DNA of 64,000 nucleotides from Acidobacteriota bacterium (GTDB lineage Bacteria; Acidobacteriota; UBA4820; DSQY01), in NCBI GenBank assembly GCA_040752915.1, contig JBFMHB010000007.1:1-64000 (forward strand), given 5' to 3'. The notes beneath the pieces are model-generated. The model saw only the letters and a program-made list of their open reading frames with translations, searched no databases and was not told the DNA's origin. The translations under genes and the position numbers were made by a program. Shown here piece after piece: positions 40,855 to 50,959 of the stretch; position 1 is the stretch's first letter; the number at the start of each line of letters is the position of its first letter.

Positions 40855-41838
40855 CTAGGGCTCCACCTGGGAGAGGATTTTCCTCAGAAGCTCCGGATCG
40901 TCGGGAAGGAGGCCGACCGAGGGAAGACGCGGGGTGAGGTCCGCCCACTGGGGCTCCTTCGCGAAAACGTCCCGGAAGATGGGAAGGGCTTCTTCCAGCC
41001 GGCCGTTGGAGGCGAGGGCCACGGCCTCCCAATAGGGTAGTTCCAGCACCTCCGGCGCCAGGCGCGCCGCCTCCCCGTACTCCTTAAGGGCCTGGTCCAT
41101 CTTGCCCGCGGCGGCGTGCTCGTCCCCCGCCGAAGCGTGGTTGTAAGCCCGCTGCAGCCTGATGAGCCTTTTCAGCTCCGTCAGGGGCTCTGGGGAATCC
41201 TCAACGCGCAGGTTGAAGACCGTGTCGGACCAGGGCCGACCCGTGGACGTTCCCTTGACCACGAGAAGGGCGGCCGACTGCATGCCGCGGATGTCTCCCC
41301 CCGCGCCCTGGGCCGCCTCCAAGGCCGCGAGCATTCGCTCGGCGAGGTCTCCCTTGGACGCCTCGAAGGCCTTGGCCATGGCGGGCCACACGAGGGGGCT
41401 CTCCATGAGGTTGGCCTGGACGGAAAACTGGGGCCCCGTCACATGTCCCGCCGCGGGAATGCAGTTTGCTCCCGTGTGGGCGGCCACGCCCCCGCGCGCG
41501 TCCACCATGGCCACCTGGCGCACGGCCGCCCCCGAGTCCCCAGCCAGCAGGGCCTTGAGCGCTTCGGGCGCGGGCTTGCCCGCCCTCATCAGGGCGAGGC
41601 CCAATGGGCCGTAGGAGGGCTCCACGAAGGACTGTGTGGCCACGGCGCCCACACCCGCCTCCGCCCAGGGGACCACCGATCCCACGGAAAACCAGTGGGA
41701 TTGCACCGCCACGCCCAGTTCCCCGGTGGCGGGGTCCCTGGCCACGACGGAGTATGTGAAGGCGCGCGGGCCCGCCGCGGCCATCGCATGGAGGGACCCG
41801 ATGAACAGGAACGCGGCCGACAGGGTTCTTCGATTCAT
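40855..41838 (-). CDS. Exported DUF1028 (Ntn-hydrolase-like) protein with TPR tail
   Basis: A 327-residue secreted protein. ATG at 41838 with AAGGAG upstream starts a signal peptide (MNRRTLSAAFLFIGSLHAMAA). The DUF1028 domain follows (FTYSVVARDPATGELGVAVQS...WAEAGVGAVATQSFVEPSYGPLGL...NLMESPLVW), a family related in fold to Ntn hydrolases but with no assigned activity. A C-terminal TPR-like region (~235-327) replaces the peptidoglycan-binding domain seen in some homologues. It is the last gene of the phoH-to-DUF1028 string; the gap to the thiamine-binding gene is 106 bases. Confidence 0.88.
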   Translation of the reverse strand: MNRRTLSAAFLFIGSLHAMAAAGPRAFTYSVVARDPATGELGVAVQSHWFSVGSVVPWAEAGVGAVATQSFVEPSYGPLGLALMRAGKPAPEALKALLAGDSGAAVRQVAMVDARGGVAAHTGANCIPAAGHVTGPQFSVQANLMESPLVWPAMAKAFEASKGDLAERMLAALEAAQGAGGDIRGMQSAALLVVKGTSTGRPWSDTVFNLRVEDSPEPLTELKRLIRLQRAYNHASAGDEHAAAGKMDQALKEYGEAARLAPEVLELPYWEAVALASNGRLEEALPIFRDVFAKEPQWADLTPRLPSVGLLPDDPELLRKILSQVEP

Positions 41839-41944
41839 GGCAGGCTCCTTCGGGACAGGTTGAGGCTCTTTGGGAGCGCCCCCGTGGCCCCTCGGGATCT
41901 CCGGCGCCTTGACCCCCTCCTCCACGCGGAGGAACGGGTCGACC

Positions 41945-42265
41945 TCACGGCTTGCCGGGCGCGCCGTCCTCCAGGAGTCGGCGCACGTGCGCCACCTTGT
42001 CCTCCATGGATGGCTCCCGATCTGCGCGCGCGCTGACCTTGATGGACGTGGTCACCCGGGGGGCGCCCATCTCGAAAAGGCGGTCCTGGCAAGCCTTGAC
42101 CAACGCCATGACCTCCTCCCAGTTTCCTTCCAGGTTGGTCCCCATGCTGTGCAACTCGTGTTTGAGCCCGCTTGCCTTGATGATCCTGAGGCACTCGGCC
42201 ACGTACGGGGAGAGCGACAGGCCCACGCCCAGCGGGACGAAGGAAACCTCCACGATCACGCGCAC
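41945..42265 (-). CDS. MTH1187/YkoF-type thiamine-binding protein
   Basis: A 106-residue small alpha/beta protein of the DUF77 family, members of which bind thiamine or its pyrimidine. Markers: VIVEVSFVPLGVGLSLSPYV, LKHELHSMGTNLEGNWEEVMALV and the terminal RVTTSIKVSARAD. GTG start at 42265 with AGGAGG upstream. It lies 30 bases from corC in the same direction. No thiamine biosynthesis gene is nearby. Confidence 0.88.
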   Translation of the reverse strand: MRVIVEVSFVPLGVGLSLSPYVAECLRIIKASGLKHELHSMGTNLEGNWEEVMALVKACQDRLFEMGAPRVTTSIKVSARADREPSMEDKVAHVRRLLEDGAPGKP

Positions 42266-42295
42266 GGCCGCCTCCTGGGTTTCTCGCCGCCGGCG

Positions 42296-43570
42296 TCAGC
42301 CCGACCCCGGCGCCCCGTCGTCCTTCGACGCGGCGGGCGCCCGGGACACCTTCACCTTGTGGATCCGGCGCCGGTCGGCGGAGAGGATCTCCACTTCAAG
42401 CCCATCGAAAGCGAGCCGCTGCCCCGTGTGGGGGATGGCCCCGAGTCGCGTGCTGATCCATCCCGCCACCGAGTCGTAATCCCCTTCGGGCAGATCCGCA
42501 TCGAGCCGGGCCGCCAGATCGTAGACGGAGGCCCTACCCAGCGCCACGAGGGTACCGGGGGCCGCCTCGTGGAACGGCTCTTCCTCGGACTCCGCCGACT
42601 CCTGGATTTCCCCGACGATCTCTTCGATGAGGTCCTCGGTGGTCACCAGGCCGTCCACCCCCCCGTACTCGTCCACGACGATGGCCAACTGGAGCTTCCC
42701 GGCCTGGAATTCGCGCAGCAGGTCCGAGATGGGCTTGTTTTCGGGCACAAAGGGCACGGGACGGGCGTAGGCCGAAACGGGGCGGTCCCCCTCCCCCGCC
42801 AGGAGCGGCGCCAGGAAGTCCTTGAGATACGCCGCCCCCACCACGTTGTCGATCTGGCCCTCGTACAGGGGCAAGCGCGTGTGGCGGGCCTTGGCCAGGA
42901 TCTCTGCGGCGAGCCGCAAGGGCGTGTCCGACGGCGCGCACACCATGTCCGTCCGCGGCGTCATGACCTCCCTCGCCACGGTGTCCCCGAACTGGAGGAC
43001 CCCTCGAATGAGCTCCGAATCGTCGCTCTCCAGGATCCCCTCGCTCTGGCCCACCTGGATGAGGGCCGAGATCTCCTCCTCCTTGTCGTCCTCGCCCTCT
43101 CCGAGGCGCTCCTTGGCGGCGTCGATCCGCCGGGACAGGACGGCGTCCAGGGGCAGGGTCAGGACACCGAAGAGGAGCAGGGCGCCGCGCACCAGCGGGA
43201 GGGTGTAGAGAAGGACCTTGTGGGGGCTCAGGGAGGCGATCACCTGAGCCACCACGGCCAGCGCGGGAAGACCCGCCGCGCACCACGCGAAGCCCCACAG
43301 GAGGGGGTGAGGAGAGCCGAGCCGGGCCAGCAGGGCCGCCGCAAGAAGCGTGAGGGCCACGCCCGAAGTCAAGATGCCGAACTGGAGCGTGAGCAAGTAA
43401 GCCAGACGGCGGCGGAGGTAGTGCCGGACCCCTTCCACGAGGGGCAGGTCCTCTTCCTCCGCGAGCCGGCTCACCGCCATGAGGGAGAGCGCGTTGAGGG
43501 CGGAGCGCACCAGCAGGAAAGAGAAGAGCGCCAGGCCCGCGGCGGCCATCCCGGCCAGGATACCGGTCAC
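42296..43570 (-). CDS. HlyC/CorC-family transporter or regulator (CNNM, CBS pair, CorC domain)
   Basis: A 424-residue membrane protein. N-terminal CNNM-like membrane domain (~1-140, four hydrophobic helices), then a CBS pair (EVMTPRTDMVCAPSDTPL and AIVVDEYGGVDGLVTTEDLIEEIVGEI) and a C-terminal CorC_HlyC domain. The GTG at 43570 overlaps the ybeY stop (GTGA). The family acts in Mg/Co homeostasis or envelope functions; adjacency to ybeY is a common bacterial order. Confidence 0.9.
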   Translation of the reverse strand: MTGILAGMAAAGLALFSFLLVRSALNALSLMAVSRLAEEEDLPLVEGVRHYLRRRLAYLLTLQFGILTSGVALTLLAAALLARLGSPHPLLWGFAWCAAGLPALAVVAQVIASLSPHKVLLYTLPLVRGALLLFGVLTLPLDAVLSRRIDAAKERLGEGEDDKEEEISALIQVGQSEGILESDDSELIRGVLQFGDTVAREVMTPRTDMVCAPSDTPLRLAAEILAKARHTRLPLYEGQIDNVVGAAYLKDFLAPLLAGEGDRPVSAYARPVPFVPENKPISDLLREFQAGKLQLAIVVDEYGGVDGLVTTEDLIEEIVGEIQESAESEEEPFHEAAPGTLVALGRASVYDLAARLDADLPEGDYDSVAGWISTRLGAIPHTGQRLAFDGLEVEILSADRRRIHKVKVSRAPAASKDDGAPGSG

Positions 43571-43998
43571 GCGATCCCCCATTCCCGTCTCAGGCGCCTT
43601 TCCTTGCGCTCCATGACCCCTCCGTCGGTTTCGTGGTCGTATCCCAGGAGGTGCAGAAGACCGTGGAGGAGGAGGCGGCGCAGTTCCGTCTCGAGAGGCT
43701 GGCCCGCGGCTCGGGCCGCCCGGACCGCCACGGGGACGGCGATGAGGATGTCCCCGAGGTAGATCCCGCCTTCCTCCGCCGGCTCTCCCGAGGGGAAGGA
43801 GAGGACGTCCGTGGGGCCCTTTTTTCCACGGTATCGGCGGTTGGCCTCGGCCATGAACCGGTCGGAGCAAAAGCGGACTCCTACCTCGCCGGTTACCCCC
43901 AGACGGCTCATGGCGTCCAGGGCGAAAGAGACCAGGGCCTCCTTAGGAAGCGGGGGCTTTCGGAGCCGGCTGTGGAGCCGGACTTCGCGGCGGTCCAT
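43567..43998 (-). CDS. ybeY: Endoribonuclease YbeY
   Basis: Single-strand-specific zinc endoribonuclease used in 16S rRNA 3'-end maturation and ribosome quality control. 143 residues. Zinc motif HGLLHLLGYDHE near residues ~112-123 with three His ligands; TDVLSFPSGEP and YLGDILIAV are typical. GGAGA precedes the ATG. It starts inside the pgpH tail (56-base overlap) and is coupled to corC. Confidence 0.95.
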   Translation of the reverse strand: MDRREVRLHSRLRKPPLPKEALVSFALDAMSRLGVTGEVGVRFCSDRFMAEANRRYRGKKGPTDVLSFPSGEPAEEGGIYLGDILIAVPVAVRAARAAGQPLETELRRLLLHGLLHLLGYDHETDGGVMERKERRLRREWGIA

Positions 43999-46342
43999 CG
44001 GCTTTCTCCTTGTCGAAACTGAATCCGGGATAGGAAATCCGGCGGCTGAAGATGCCCATGAGCGTCTTGAGGAAGGCGTCCTGGAGGACGGCCAGATCCC
44101 GGAACGTGAGGTCGCACTCCTCGAGCTGGCCCTCCTCCTGCACCCTTTTCACGATCTCCTGCACGAGGGCCTTGAGCCGGTGGTGCGTGGGCTCCTTGAG
44201 CACCCGCGAGCCCGCCTCGATGCCGTCGGCCATCATGATGATGGCCGCCTCCCTCGTCTGCGGCTTGGGGCCGGGGTATCGGAAGTCGGCCTCGTTGATG
44301 GTGTCCTTCTCGGGGTCCAGCATGGTCAGGGCCTTGTCGAAGAAGTACCCGATCCGCCGCGTCCCGTGGTGCTGGGGGATGATGTCCAGAACCGCCTCCG
44401 GAAGACCGTGCTGGCGGCCCAGACCCAGGCCGTCCTTGATGTGCGCCGCCACGATGAGGGAGGACATGCGCGGGGCCAGGCGGTCGTGGGGATTGTGCGG
44501 GGGAGCCTGGTTCTCCACGAAATAGGGGACGTTGAGGAGCTTCCCGATGTCGTGGTAGTAACAGGCCACCCGGCAGAAGAGGCCGTTCGCCCCGATGGCG
44601 TTCGCGGCGGCCTCGGAGAGGGCCGCCATCATGAGGGAGTGGTTATAGGTCCCGGGGGCCTCGAGGGCCAGTTGTTTCAGGAGCGGGTGGTTGAGGCTCG
44701 AAAGCTCCAGGAGCCGGACGTCGGTCAGGATCCTGAAGAAGCTCTCAAAGGGCGGCAGGAGGGCCGAGACGAGCATCACCGTCAGGGGCAGTCCCGAAAG
44801 GAAGGCCAGGCCCAGGGGGAGGCCCACGTCCCGAAGAGGATGGTCCGCCCACCACGGGTCCGTCAGGAGAACTCCGAGGGCAAGCGGAACGTTGACTGCC
44901 CCGATGAGGAGCGCCCCCTTCCACTGGGCCGTCCTCTGCCGGAGCTTGGCCCCCGCGTAGATTCCCGTACAGCATGAAAGGAGGGCGTACAGGAGCATCC
45001 CGAAGCTGAAGTCCGCCAGCACGCCGAAGAGGACCGAAAAGAGGAGGGTGTACACCACCGCGATGTGGCGGTTCACCAGGAGCGTCATGAGCATGCTCCC
45101 GGCCGCCACGGGAGCCACGAAGAGGAAGAAGGCGGGGCGATCCAGGAGCGCCGATTTCCCTCCCTCCGCCAGGAGTCTCACCAGGAGGCCCAGAACGTGG
45201 GAGAGGGCGACGAAGACCATGGCCAGGACCAGCGTCAACACGAAGAGGCTGAGATCCGGGCAGTTCTCCTTCCGGTAGGTCTTCAAGTACATGAAGGTGA
45301 AGGCCAGGAGAAGGAGGAGGAAGGCCAGGAGCGCCCCCAGCAGGGGCAGGTTCACGACGCCCTTCTTGGACTGCCGGTACGCGGCGATCTTCTGGGAGGC
45401 CGCCGCGTCCACCATCTCTCCCGCCTTCAAGAGCACCTGCCCCTTCCGCAGGAAGATCACCAGGGGCTCGACCTGGGCCCCGGCGCGTTCTTTCCTCAGG
45501 TTGGTTTCGTTGCTCGAGTAGGTGAGGGACGGCTGGAGCTGGGAGCGGACGAGTTCCTCCACGGCCCCCCGGAGGGCGGGCGGCACGCCGGGCTCCTGCT
45601 CCACCATGCTCCCCACCAGGCGCCGGGCCTGTTGAAGGTTCACGACGTCCGCCGCCAGCGGGTCTTTCTGATCCCACTCGAAGCCCGTGCGGCGGATGTC
45701 TCGGATTCGGATCACCGAGGCGCCCTGGAACGAGTCGCCCGTCGAGACGATCTTCCGCTTCTGGACCTCCGTGAGAACGGACGCCACGGCCTCCTGGAGG
45801 TTCTCGCTGAAGCCCTCGGCGAGGAGTTGTTTGATCGTGAACCGGGAAAGGGAGCCTCCGAACATCTCCGAAATCCGACCCAGGAGCCGCTCCTCCTCTT
45901 CGTGGCGCGCGCCTGCCTGGACTTCCCCCGAGCGCAGCTTTTCCCGGAACTCCCCGGCCTCCGTCCGGGCCGTCGCGAAGGCCTCTCGCAGGTGCGCCGT
46001 CGCCGCCGCCGACCGGCCCGAGTCCCAGTCGTACACGGGAGGGACCTTCGCCCGCGCCTCCTCCCGCTTCTGTTCCGTGGCCACCGCATCGACGATCTGC
46101 AGGTCGAACGGCGCCCGGAGATCCCGGGTGGTGACCGCGCCGACGGGCAGGTCCGGAGGCGGCTGAACCTGGTACCGCTGGGCATAGATTCCGAAGACGA
46201 CGGCGAGGAAGACGGCCGCCCAGAACCAGGGGTTTTCCCTCAGAAAGTCCGCCGCCCGCTGGGCGCGGCCCTCCCTCAGGCGGGCCCGGAGTTCCATCCG
46301 ACTGGGCGGCGGCTCCGAACCGTTGGTCTGGGTGGGTGGCAT
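43943..46342 (-). CDS. Membrane HD-family cyclic-di-AMP phosphodiesterase-like protein (PgpH/YqfF type)
   Basis: A 799-residue membrane protein of the 7TMR-HD family, whose members hydrolyse c-di-AMP. After one N-terminal membrane helix (~36-55) there is a large extracytoplasmic domain (~56-345), then seven hydrophobic segments (~345-560) and a cytosolic HD domain. HD motifs: GTYNHSLMM, CRVACYYHDIGKL, NPHDRL and PQHHGTRRI. The start at 46342 (ATG) lacks a good ribosome binding site. The order phoH-pgpH-ybeY is widespread in bacteria. The longer open frame upstream is a shadow of phoH. Confidence 0.92.
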   Translation of the reverse strand: MPPTQTNGSEPPPSRMELRARLREGRAQRAADFLRENPWFWAAVFLAVVFGIYAQRYQVQPPPDLPVGAVTTRDLRAPFDLQIVDAVATEQKREEARAKVPPVYDWDSGRSAAATAHLREAFATARTEAGEFREKLRSGEVQAGARHEEEERLLGRISEMFGGSLSRFTIKQLLAEGFSENLQEAVASVLTEVQKRKIVSTGDSFQGASVIRIRDIRRTGFEWDQKDPLAADVVNLQQARRLVGSMVEQEPGVPPALRGAVEELVRSQLQPSLTYSSNETNLRKERAGAQVEPLVIFLRKGQVLLKAGEMVDAAASQKIAAYRQSKKGVVNLPLLGALLAFLLLLLAFTFMYLKTYRKENCPDLSLFVLTLVLAMVFVALSHVLGLLVRLLAEGGKSALLDRPAFFLFVAPVAAGSMLMTLLVNRHIAVVYTLLFSVLFGVLADFSFGMLLYALLSCCTGIYAGAKLRQRTAQWKGALLIGAVNVPLALGVLLTDPWWADHPLRDVGLPLGLAFLSGLPLTVMLVSALLPPFESFFRILTDVRLLELSSLNHPLLKQLALEAPGTYNHSLMMAALSEAAANAIGANGLFCRVACYYHDIGKLLNVPYFVENQAPPHNPHDRLAPRMSSLIVAAHIKDGLGLGRQHGLPEAVLDIIPQHHGTRRIGYFFDKALTMLDPEKDTINEADFRYPGPKPQTREAAIIMMADGIEAGSRVLKEPTHHRLKALVQEIVKRVQEEGQLEECDLTFRDLAVLQDAFLKTLMGIFSRRISYPGFSFDKEKADGPPRSPAPQPAPKAPAS

Positions 46343-46392
46343 CTTCGCGTCCCGCACGGCTGATGGGATTCTATCAGAGGACGCCGGCGGCG

Positions 46393-47400
<1,008 letters not shown>

Positions 47401-47420
47401 GGCGTGCGGGGCGGAGGCGA

Positions 47421-47451
47421 GCGGGGCGGAGGGAAACACCCTCCGCCCCGC
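47421..47451. terminator. Perfect 13-bp hairpin between LysM lipoprotein and phoH
   Basis: GCGGGGCGGAGGG pairs with CCCTCCGCCCCGC around AAACA. It follows the LysM stop (47460) by nine bases and precedes the phoH ATG by 21 bases. No T-run follows on the minus strand, so it could be a terminator needing help or a structure affecting phoH translation. Confidence 0.55.
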
Positions 47452-47459
47452 GTGAAAGG

Positions 47460-48461
47460 CTAATTGCCCTGGGGGGCGGGCGTCTCGGCGGGCGCCGTCG
47501 TGATGGTCTCGGGGGCCGCCGGGGCGGCGGGCTCCCACCGGTGGTATCGGGCCGTCTTCTCGGCCTTCTTGGCCTCTTCAGCGGTGTAGGTCCGGTTGAT
47601 CTTGAACTCCCAGTCGGGGTAGATGAGGTCCGGGTGGTCCTTCACGAGCGCCCGGTTGGCGTCCCAGATGAGGGGCCACAGGAAGGGGTTGTTGTAAATG
47701 AACTCCTTCGCGGCGATGCGCCAGAGGGAGTCGCCCTTCTGGACCACGTAAGTGCAGGGCTTGGATTTCATGGCCTGTTCGACGGCCGAAGTCTTGCGCT
47801 CGCGCTCGGCCTGGATGCGGGCCACCTCGGCTTCCGCTTCGGCCCTGGCCTTCTTGGCCAGGGCGAGGGCCTCGTCCGCCGCCGCCTTCACCTTGTAGTA
47901 GTTGCAGGCGGACTCCGCCATGAACTTCTCGGCCTCCGCCAGGCGCCCCTTGGCGTTCTGGTGGGCGGCGGGGGCCATCTGGGCCACCGTGATCTCCTGG
48001 CCGATCACTTTGAGCTCGGCCTGGATGCACTCACCCTCAGGCTTGGTCACCATGGCCACGAGGGCCTCGTTGGCCGACTTTCCGGCGGCGGTCTGGGCCG
48101 TCACGCCCTCCTCGGCGGCGCGCACGGCGGCTCGGGCGGCCTGAAGGGCGGACTCGGCCTCCCCCTTGGCGCGGGCCTGCTCGACGGCGGTGGCCTCGTT
48201 CGCGGCCTTCACCTTGGCCATGGCCGCCGGAGCCTCTTTCTTCGCGGCCCGGCACTTCCGGTTGGCCACCAGGTCGTTGAGGTGGTCGACGGCGCCCTTG
48301 GCGTCCTGGAGCTGGGCGGAGGCGTACGCCGGGGCGCAGGTCTTCATGGTGTCGTTCAGGGCCGCGTTGGCGTCCACGACTTGCTGTGGAGCCTTGCGGC
48401 AGCACGCCACCGTCGCCGCCGCCATGAACCCGACCGCGGCCACCTTCCAAAGGTTCTTCAT
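47460..48461 (-). CDS. LysM lipoprotein with coiled coil
   Basis: A 333-residue exported protein. The signal MKNLWKVAAVGFMAAATVACC ends in Cys residues fitting a lipobox. Residues ~30-225 are Ala/Lys/Glu-rich and form a long coiled coil (e.g. EAESALQAARAAVRAAEEG). One LysM domain lies at ~235-290 (TYVVQKGDSLWRIAAKE...LWPLIWDAN...LIYPDWEFKI). A Pro/Ala tail ends the protein. It may tether the outer membrane to peptidoglycan (inference). GGGGGAG precedes the ATG. It is the last gene of the acyltransferase-yicC-gmk-rpoZ string, 35 bases after rpoZ. Confidence 0.85.
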   Translation of the reverse strand: MKNLWKVAAVGFMAAATVACCRKAPQQVVDANAALNDTMKTCAPAYASAQLQDAKGAVDHLNDLVANRKCRAAKKEAPAAMAKVKAANEATAVEQARAKGEAESALQAARAAVRAAEEGVTAQTAAGKSANEALVAMVTKPEGECIQAELKVIGQEITVAQMAPAAHQNAKGRLAEAEKFMAESACNYYKVKAAADEALALAKKARAEAEAEVARIQAERERKTSAVEQAMKSKPCTYVVQKGDSLWRIAAKEFIYNNPFLWPLIWDANRALVKDHPDLIYPDWEFKINRTYTAEEAKKAEKTARYHRWEPAAPAAPETITTAPAETPAPQGN

Positions 48462-48496
48462 CGTCGCTCCCCCTTTCTGATGAGGAAACGGCCCGC

Positions 48497-48733
48497 TCAG
48501 GGCCCGACTTCCACCTGGAGCACCTCGCCCGCTTCCGGCGGAAGAGGCGCCTGGGATTCGCTCTGGGTCCAGGTCACGAGGCCCGCCTGGACTTCCTTCA
48601 TGGCCACGTGGGCCGGCTTCTTGCAGACCGTCTCCACGCGAGGGTCGGCGCCTTCCAGGAGCTGGCGCGTCCTCTGGGCGCAGAGGATCACGAAGCGGTA
48701 CTTGCTGCCGATCTTTTCGTCAACCTTGAACAT
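48497..48733 (-). CDS. rpoZ: RNA polymerase omega subunit
   Basis: Small RNA polymerase subunit that stabilises beta'. 78 residues. Conserved SKYRFVILCAQRTRQLLEGA near the N-terminus and KKPAHVAMKEVQAGLV. The ATG overlaps the gmk stop by 14 bases; gmk-rpoZ is a classic pair. Confidence 0.92.
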   Translation of the reverse strand: MFKVDEKIGSKYRFVILCAQRTRQLLEGADPRVETVCKKPAHVAMKEVQAGLVTWTQSESQAPLPPEAGEVLQVEVGP

Positions 48734-49361
48734 GTTCTTCCCTCAGCCATTCGGCGATGCGGCGCTTGAGATTTCCGGCGTGATCCTCCCGCCCGTCCGG
48801 GCGGAGGCGGGCCGCGTCCAGGATGCACCGGACCTGTCCGACGGCCCTGTCCAGGTCCTCATTTACGATATTATATTCGTAAACTCCGCTGAATTCAAGC
48901 TCTTTCTCGGCGGACCGCAGCCGCCGGACCAGGTCGAAGCCCGGCTCCCCTCCCCGTCCCGCCAGCCGCTCCAGGAGAACCTCCAGGGAAGGGGGAAGGA
49001 TGAAAACCGTCAGGGCCCTGGGCCGGGCCTTCTTCACCTGGAGCCCTCCCTGCACGTCGATGTCCAGGAGGAGGTCCAGACCCTCCGCACCGGCCCGGGA
49101 GACCTCTTCCGAATGGGTCCCGTAGAGGTGGCCGTGGACCTCCGCCCATTCCAGGAACTCGCCCGCCGCCGCCATGGCCTCGAACCGGGGCCGATCCACG
49201 AAGTGGTAGTCCAGGCCGTCTCGTTCTCCCGGTCTCGGCGCCCTCGTCGTGTGCGACACGGAGAAGCGGACCCTGCCGTCTTCGGCCACCACGCGCCGGC
49301 CGATGGTGGTCTTTCCGCCACCCGTCGGAGCCGAAAGCACCAGGATCACGCTCTCCCTCAC
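48720..49361 (-). CDS. gmk: Guanylate kinase
   Basis: Phosphorylates GMP to GDP. 213 residues. P-loop is SAPTGGGKTT (variant of GPSGAGKST), GMP-binding SVSHTTRAPRPGERDGLDYHF, LDIDVQGG and YNIVNEDLDRA are present. GTG start at 49361 with GAGGAG upstream, 25 bases after yicC. Confidence 0.95.
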   Translation of the reverse strand: MRESVILVLSAPTGGGKTTIGRRVVAEDGRVRFSVSHTTRAPRPGERDGLDYHFVDRPRFEAMAAAGEFLEWAEVHGHLYGTHSEEVSRAGAEGLDLLLDIDVQGGLQVKKARPRALTVFILPPSLEVLLERLAGRGGEPGFDLVRRLRSAEKELEFSGVYEYNIVNEDLDRAVGQVRCILDAARLRPDGREDHAGNLKRRIAEWLREEHVQG

Positions 49362-49386
49362 CGTTCCCTCTCCTCGAATGTCCTCT

Positions 49387-50259
49387 TCACGCCACGTTCT
49401 GCGCCTGCTCCCTCATCTGCTCCACGACCAGCCTCATCTGGAGGCCCGTCTGGGTGAGGGCGTAGGCGTCCGATTTGGCCAGGAGTGTGGAGACCTCGCG
49501 CTGCATTTCCTGGAGGAGGTGGTCGAGGCGGCGGCCCAGGTCCCCGCCGTTCCCATCGAGGAGGTCCGCCATGGCCTGCCGGTGCGCGGATAGGCGGACC
49601 AGTTCCTCCTGGACATCGGCCCTCTGCGCCAAGAGGGCCACCTCCTGCTCCATCCGACCCGGATCCACCTGGACTCCGAGCTGCTGGATCCTCTGATTGA
49701 GCCGCTCCGCCGCGGACTCCACCTGTTCGGCCGCGGCCCCCTCGGCCTCCGCCTTCAGCGCACTCAGGGCCTCCAGAGCCTGCCGGAACTGGACTTCGAT
49801 CCTCTCTCCCTCGGCCCGGCGGGTATCCCGGAAGCGCGACAGGGCCTCCGAGAGGGCCTCGAGGAGGACCTCGCCCGCCAGGGCTTCCACGCGGGGCGAA
49901 AGGGCCACCCGCACGGCGTCGGGAACGGTGAGGAGGTCTCCGAGGGTCATGCCCCGCGCCAGAAGGCCGTCCCGCGCCAGCGCCGCGGAGAAGGCCCCCA
50001 AAGCCCTCGCCGCCGCCTCGGAGTACCGGACCTCCACGGTTTCCTCGCCGAGCGCTTCCAGGAAGGCCCGCACCTCCACCCGGCCCCGGGCCACGGAGGC
50101 CCTCACGGCCTGCCGGCACGCCAGTTCGTGGGCCTGAAGCGCGGGGGGAAGGGAGACCTGCACGTCCAGGCCCTTGTGGTTGACCCCCCGGACTTCCACC
50201 CGAACTCTCAGTCCGTCCCGCTCGATCTCCGCCCGGCCGAAGCCCGTCATGCTCTCCAC
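49387..50259 (-). CDS. yicC: YicC-family endoribonuclease
   Basis: YicC/YloC-type RNA endonuclease. 290 residues. N-terminus MESMTGFGRAEIE and EVRGVNHKGLDVQVSLP are diagnostic, as is the C-terminal DLGRRLDHLLQEMQREVSTLLAKSD. GTG start at 50259 with GGAGGAGG upstream; an ATG three codons later is an alternative. Its start overlaps the acyltransferase end by 13 bases. The yicC-gmk-rpoZ order is widespread. Confidence 0.93.
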   Translation of the reverse strand: MESMTGFGRAEIERDGLRVRVEVRGVNHKGLDVQVSLPPALQAHELACRQAVRASVARGRVEVRAFLEALGEETVEVRYSEAAARALGAFSAALARDGLLARGMTLGDLLTVPDAVRVALSPRVEALAGEVLLEALSEALSRFRDTRRAEGERIEVQFRQALEALSALKAEAEGAAAEQVESAAERLNQRIQQLGVQVDPGRMEQEVALLAQRADVQEELVRLSAHRQAMADLLDGNGGDLGRRLDHLLQEMQREVSTLLAKSDAYALTQTGLQMRLVVEQMREQAQNVA

Positions 50260-50938
50260 AGGGCCTCCTCCGCAAGGGCCCCTTGGGCCCTTTTCACCGC
50301 TCCCTCCAGGCTCTCCTCCACCCGCCGGCGGAGGGCCTCCACGCCGGAGTCGTCCAGGTCGCGGGGAACGGGGATGGGGTCACCGTAGGCAAAGACCACC
50401 CGCGTGAAGGGCAGGGGGATCATGAAGCCGTCCCAGGAATCCAGCGTTTTTTTTTCCGGGCGGCCACGGCGATGGGGACGATGGGCAGGCCCGAGAGGCG
50501 GGCCGCCTGGACCACCCCCGCCTGGGCCACCCTCGCCGGCCCCCGAGGCCCGTCCGGGGTGAAGGCCAGATCGTATCCTTCCCTGACCTTTCGGAGCAGA
50601 GCGTGGAGGGCCCGGACCCCTCCCCGCGTGGAGGAGCCCCGCGTGGGGTCCATTCCGAAGCGGCGCATGACGCGGGTCACGAGCTCCCCGTCCCGGTGCT
50701 CGGAGACGAGAAAGGTGAGCCGCTGGCCCACATAGGCGTAGACCATGAGAAGGAGATGCCCGTGCCAGAAGGCCATGATGTACTGTCCGCCCGATGCCTT
50801 GAGGGCTTCCAGGGGCTCGCGGCCGACGTGGCGGACGCGCACCGAACGGTACAGGCCCTTGACGAAGAGGGCCAGGGGGCCCGGCGCCGCCTTCAGCAGC
50901 AGGCCCTGACCCATCCGCGCAAGGAGAGATTTGGCCAA
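50247..50938 (-). CDS. Lysophospholipid acyltransferase-like protein (DUF374), frame broken at an A9 run
   Basis: Predicted acyltransferase of the DUF374/LpxL-like family, membrane-associated. Frame 1 runs from a TTG at 50938 (GGAGG six bases upstream) through the catalytic FWHGHLLLM (HX4D-like region), RDGELVTRVMRRFGM and FTPDGPRGPARVAQ, then reaches TGA at 50420. The family's C-terminal third (LDSWDGFMIPLPFTRVVFAYG...) continues in the -1 frame to 50247. The switch lies in a run of nine A (50455-50447). A -1 shift or one added A gives a 230-residue protein of normal family length. It may be a pseudogene, a sequencing error, or a product of programmed slippage. It begins the yicC-gmk-rpoZ operon. 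Confidence 0.8.
50447..50455 (-). other. A9 slippery run at the frame switch
   Basis: Minus strand CGG AAA AAA AAA CGC, the only run of nine identical bases noticed in this GC-rich window. It contains the A AAA AAA heptamer of -1 ribosomal slippage and can also serve RNA polymerase slippage. Confidence 0.75.
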
Positions 50939-50959
50939 CGGACGCCTCCACGTGCGCCC

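Noticed and set aside
40355-40858. A 167-codon plus-strand frame and others in the 40.3-40.85 kb gap
   Set aside because: Overlapping frames on the same strand, no motif, Shine-Dalgarno or coding bias; sequence is dominated by palindromes.
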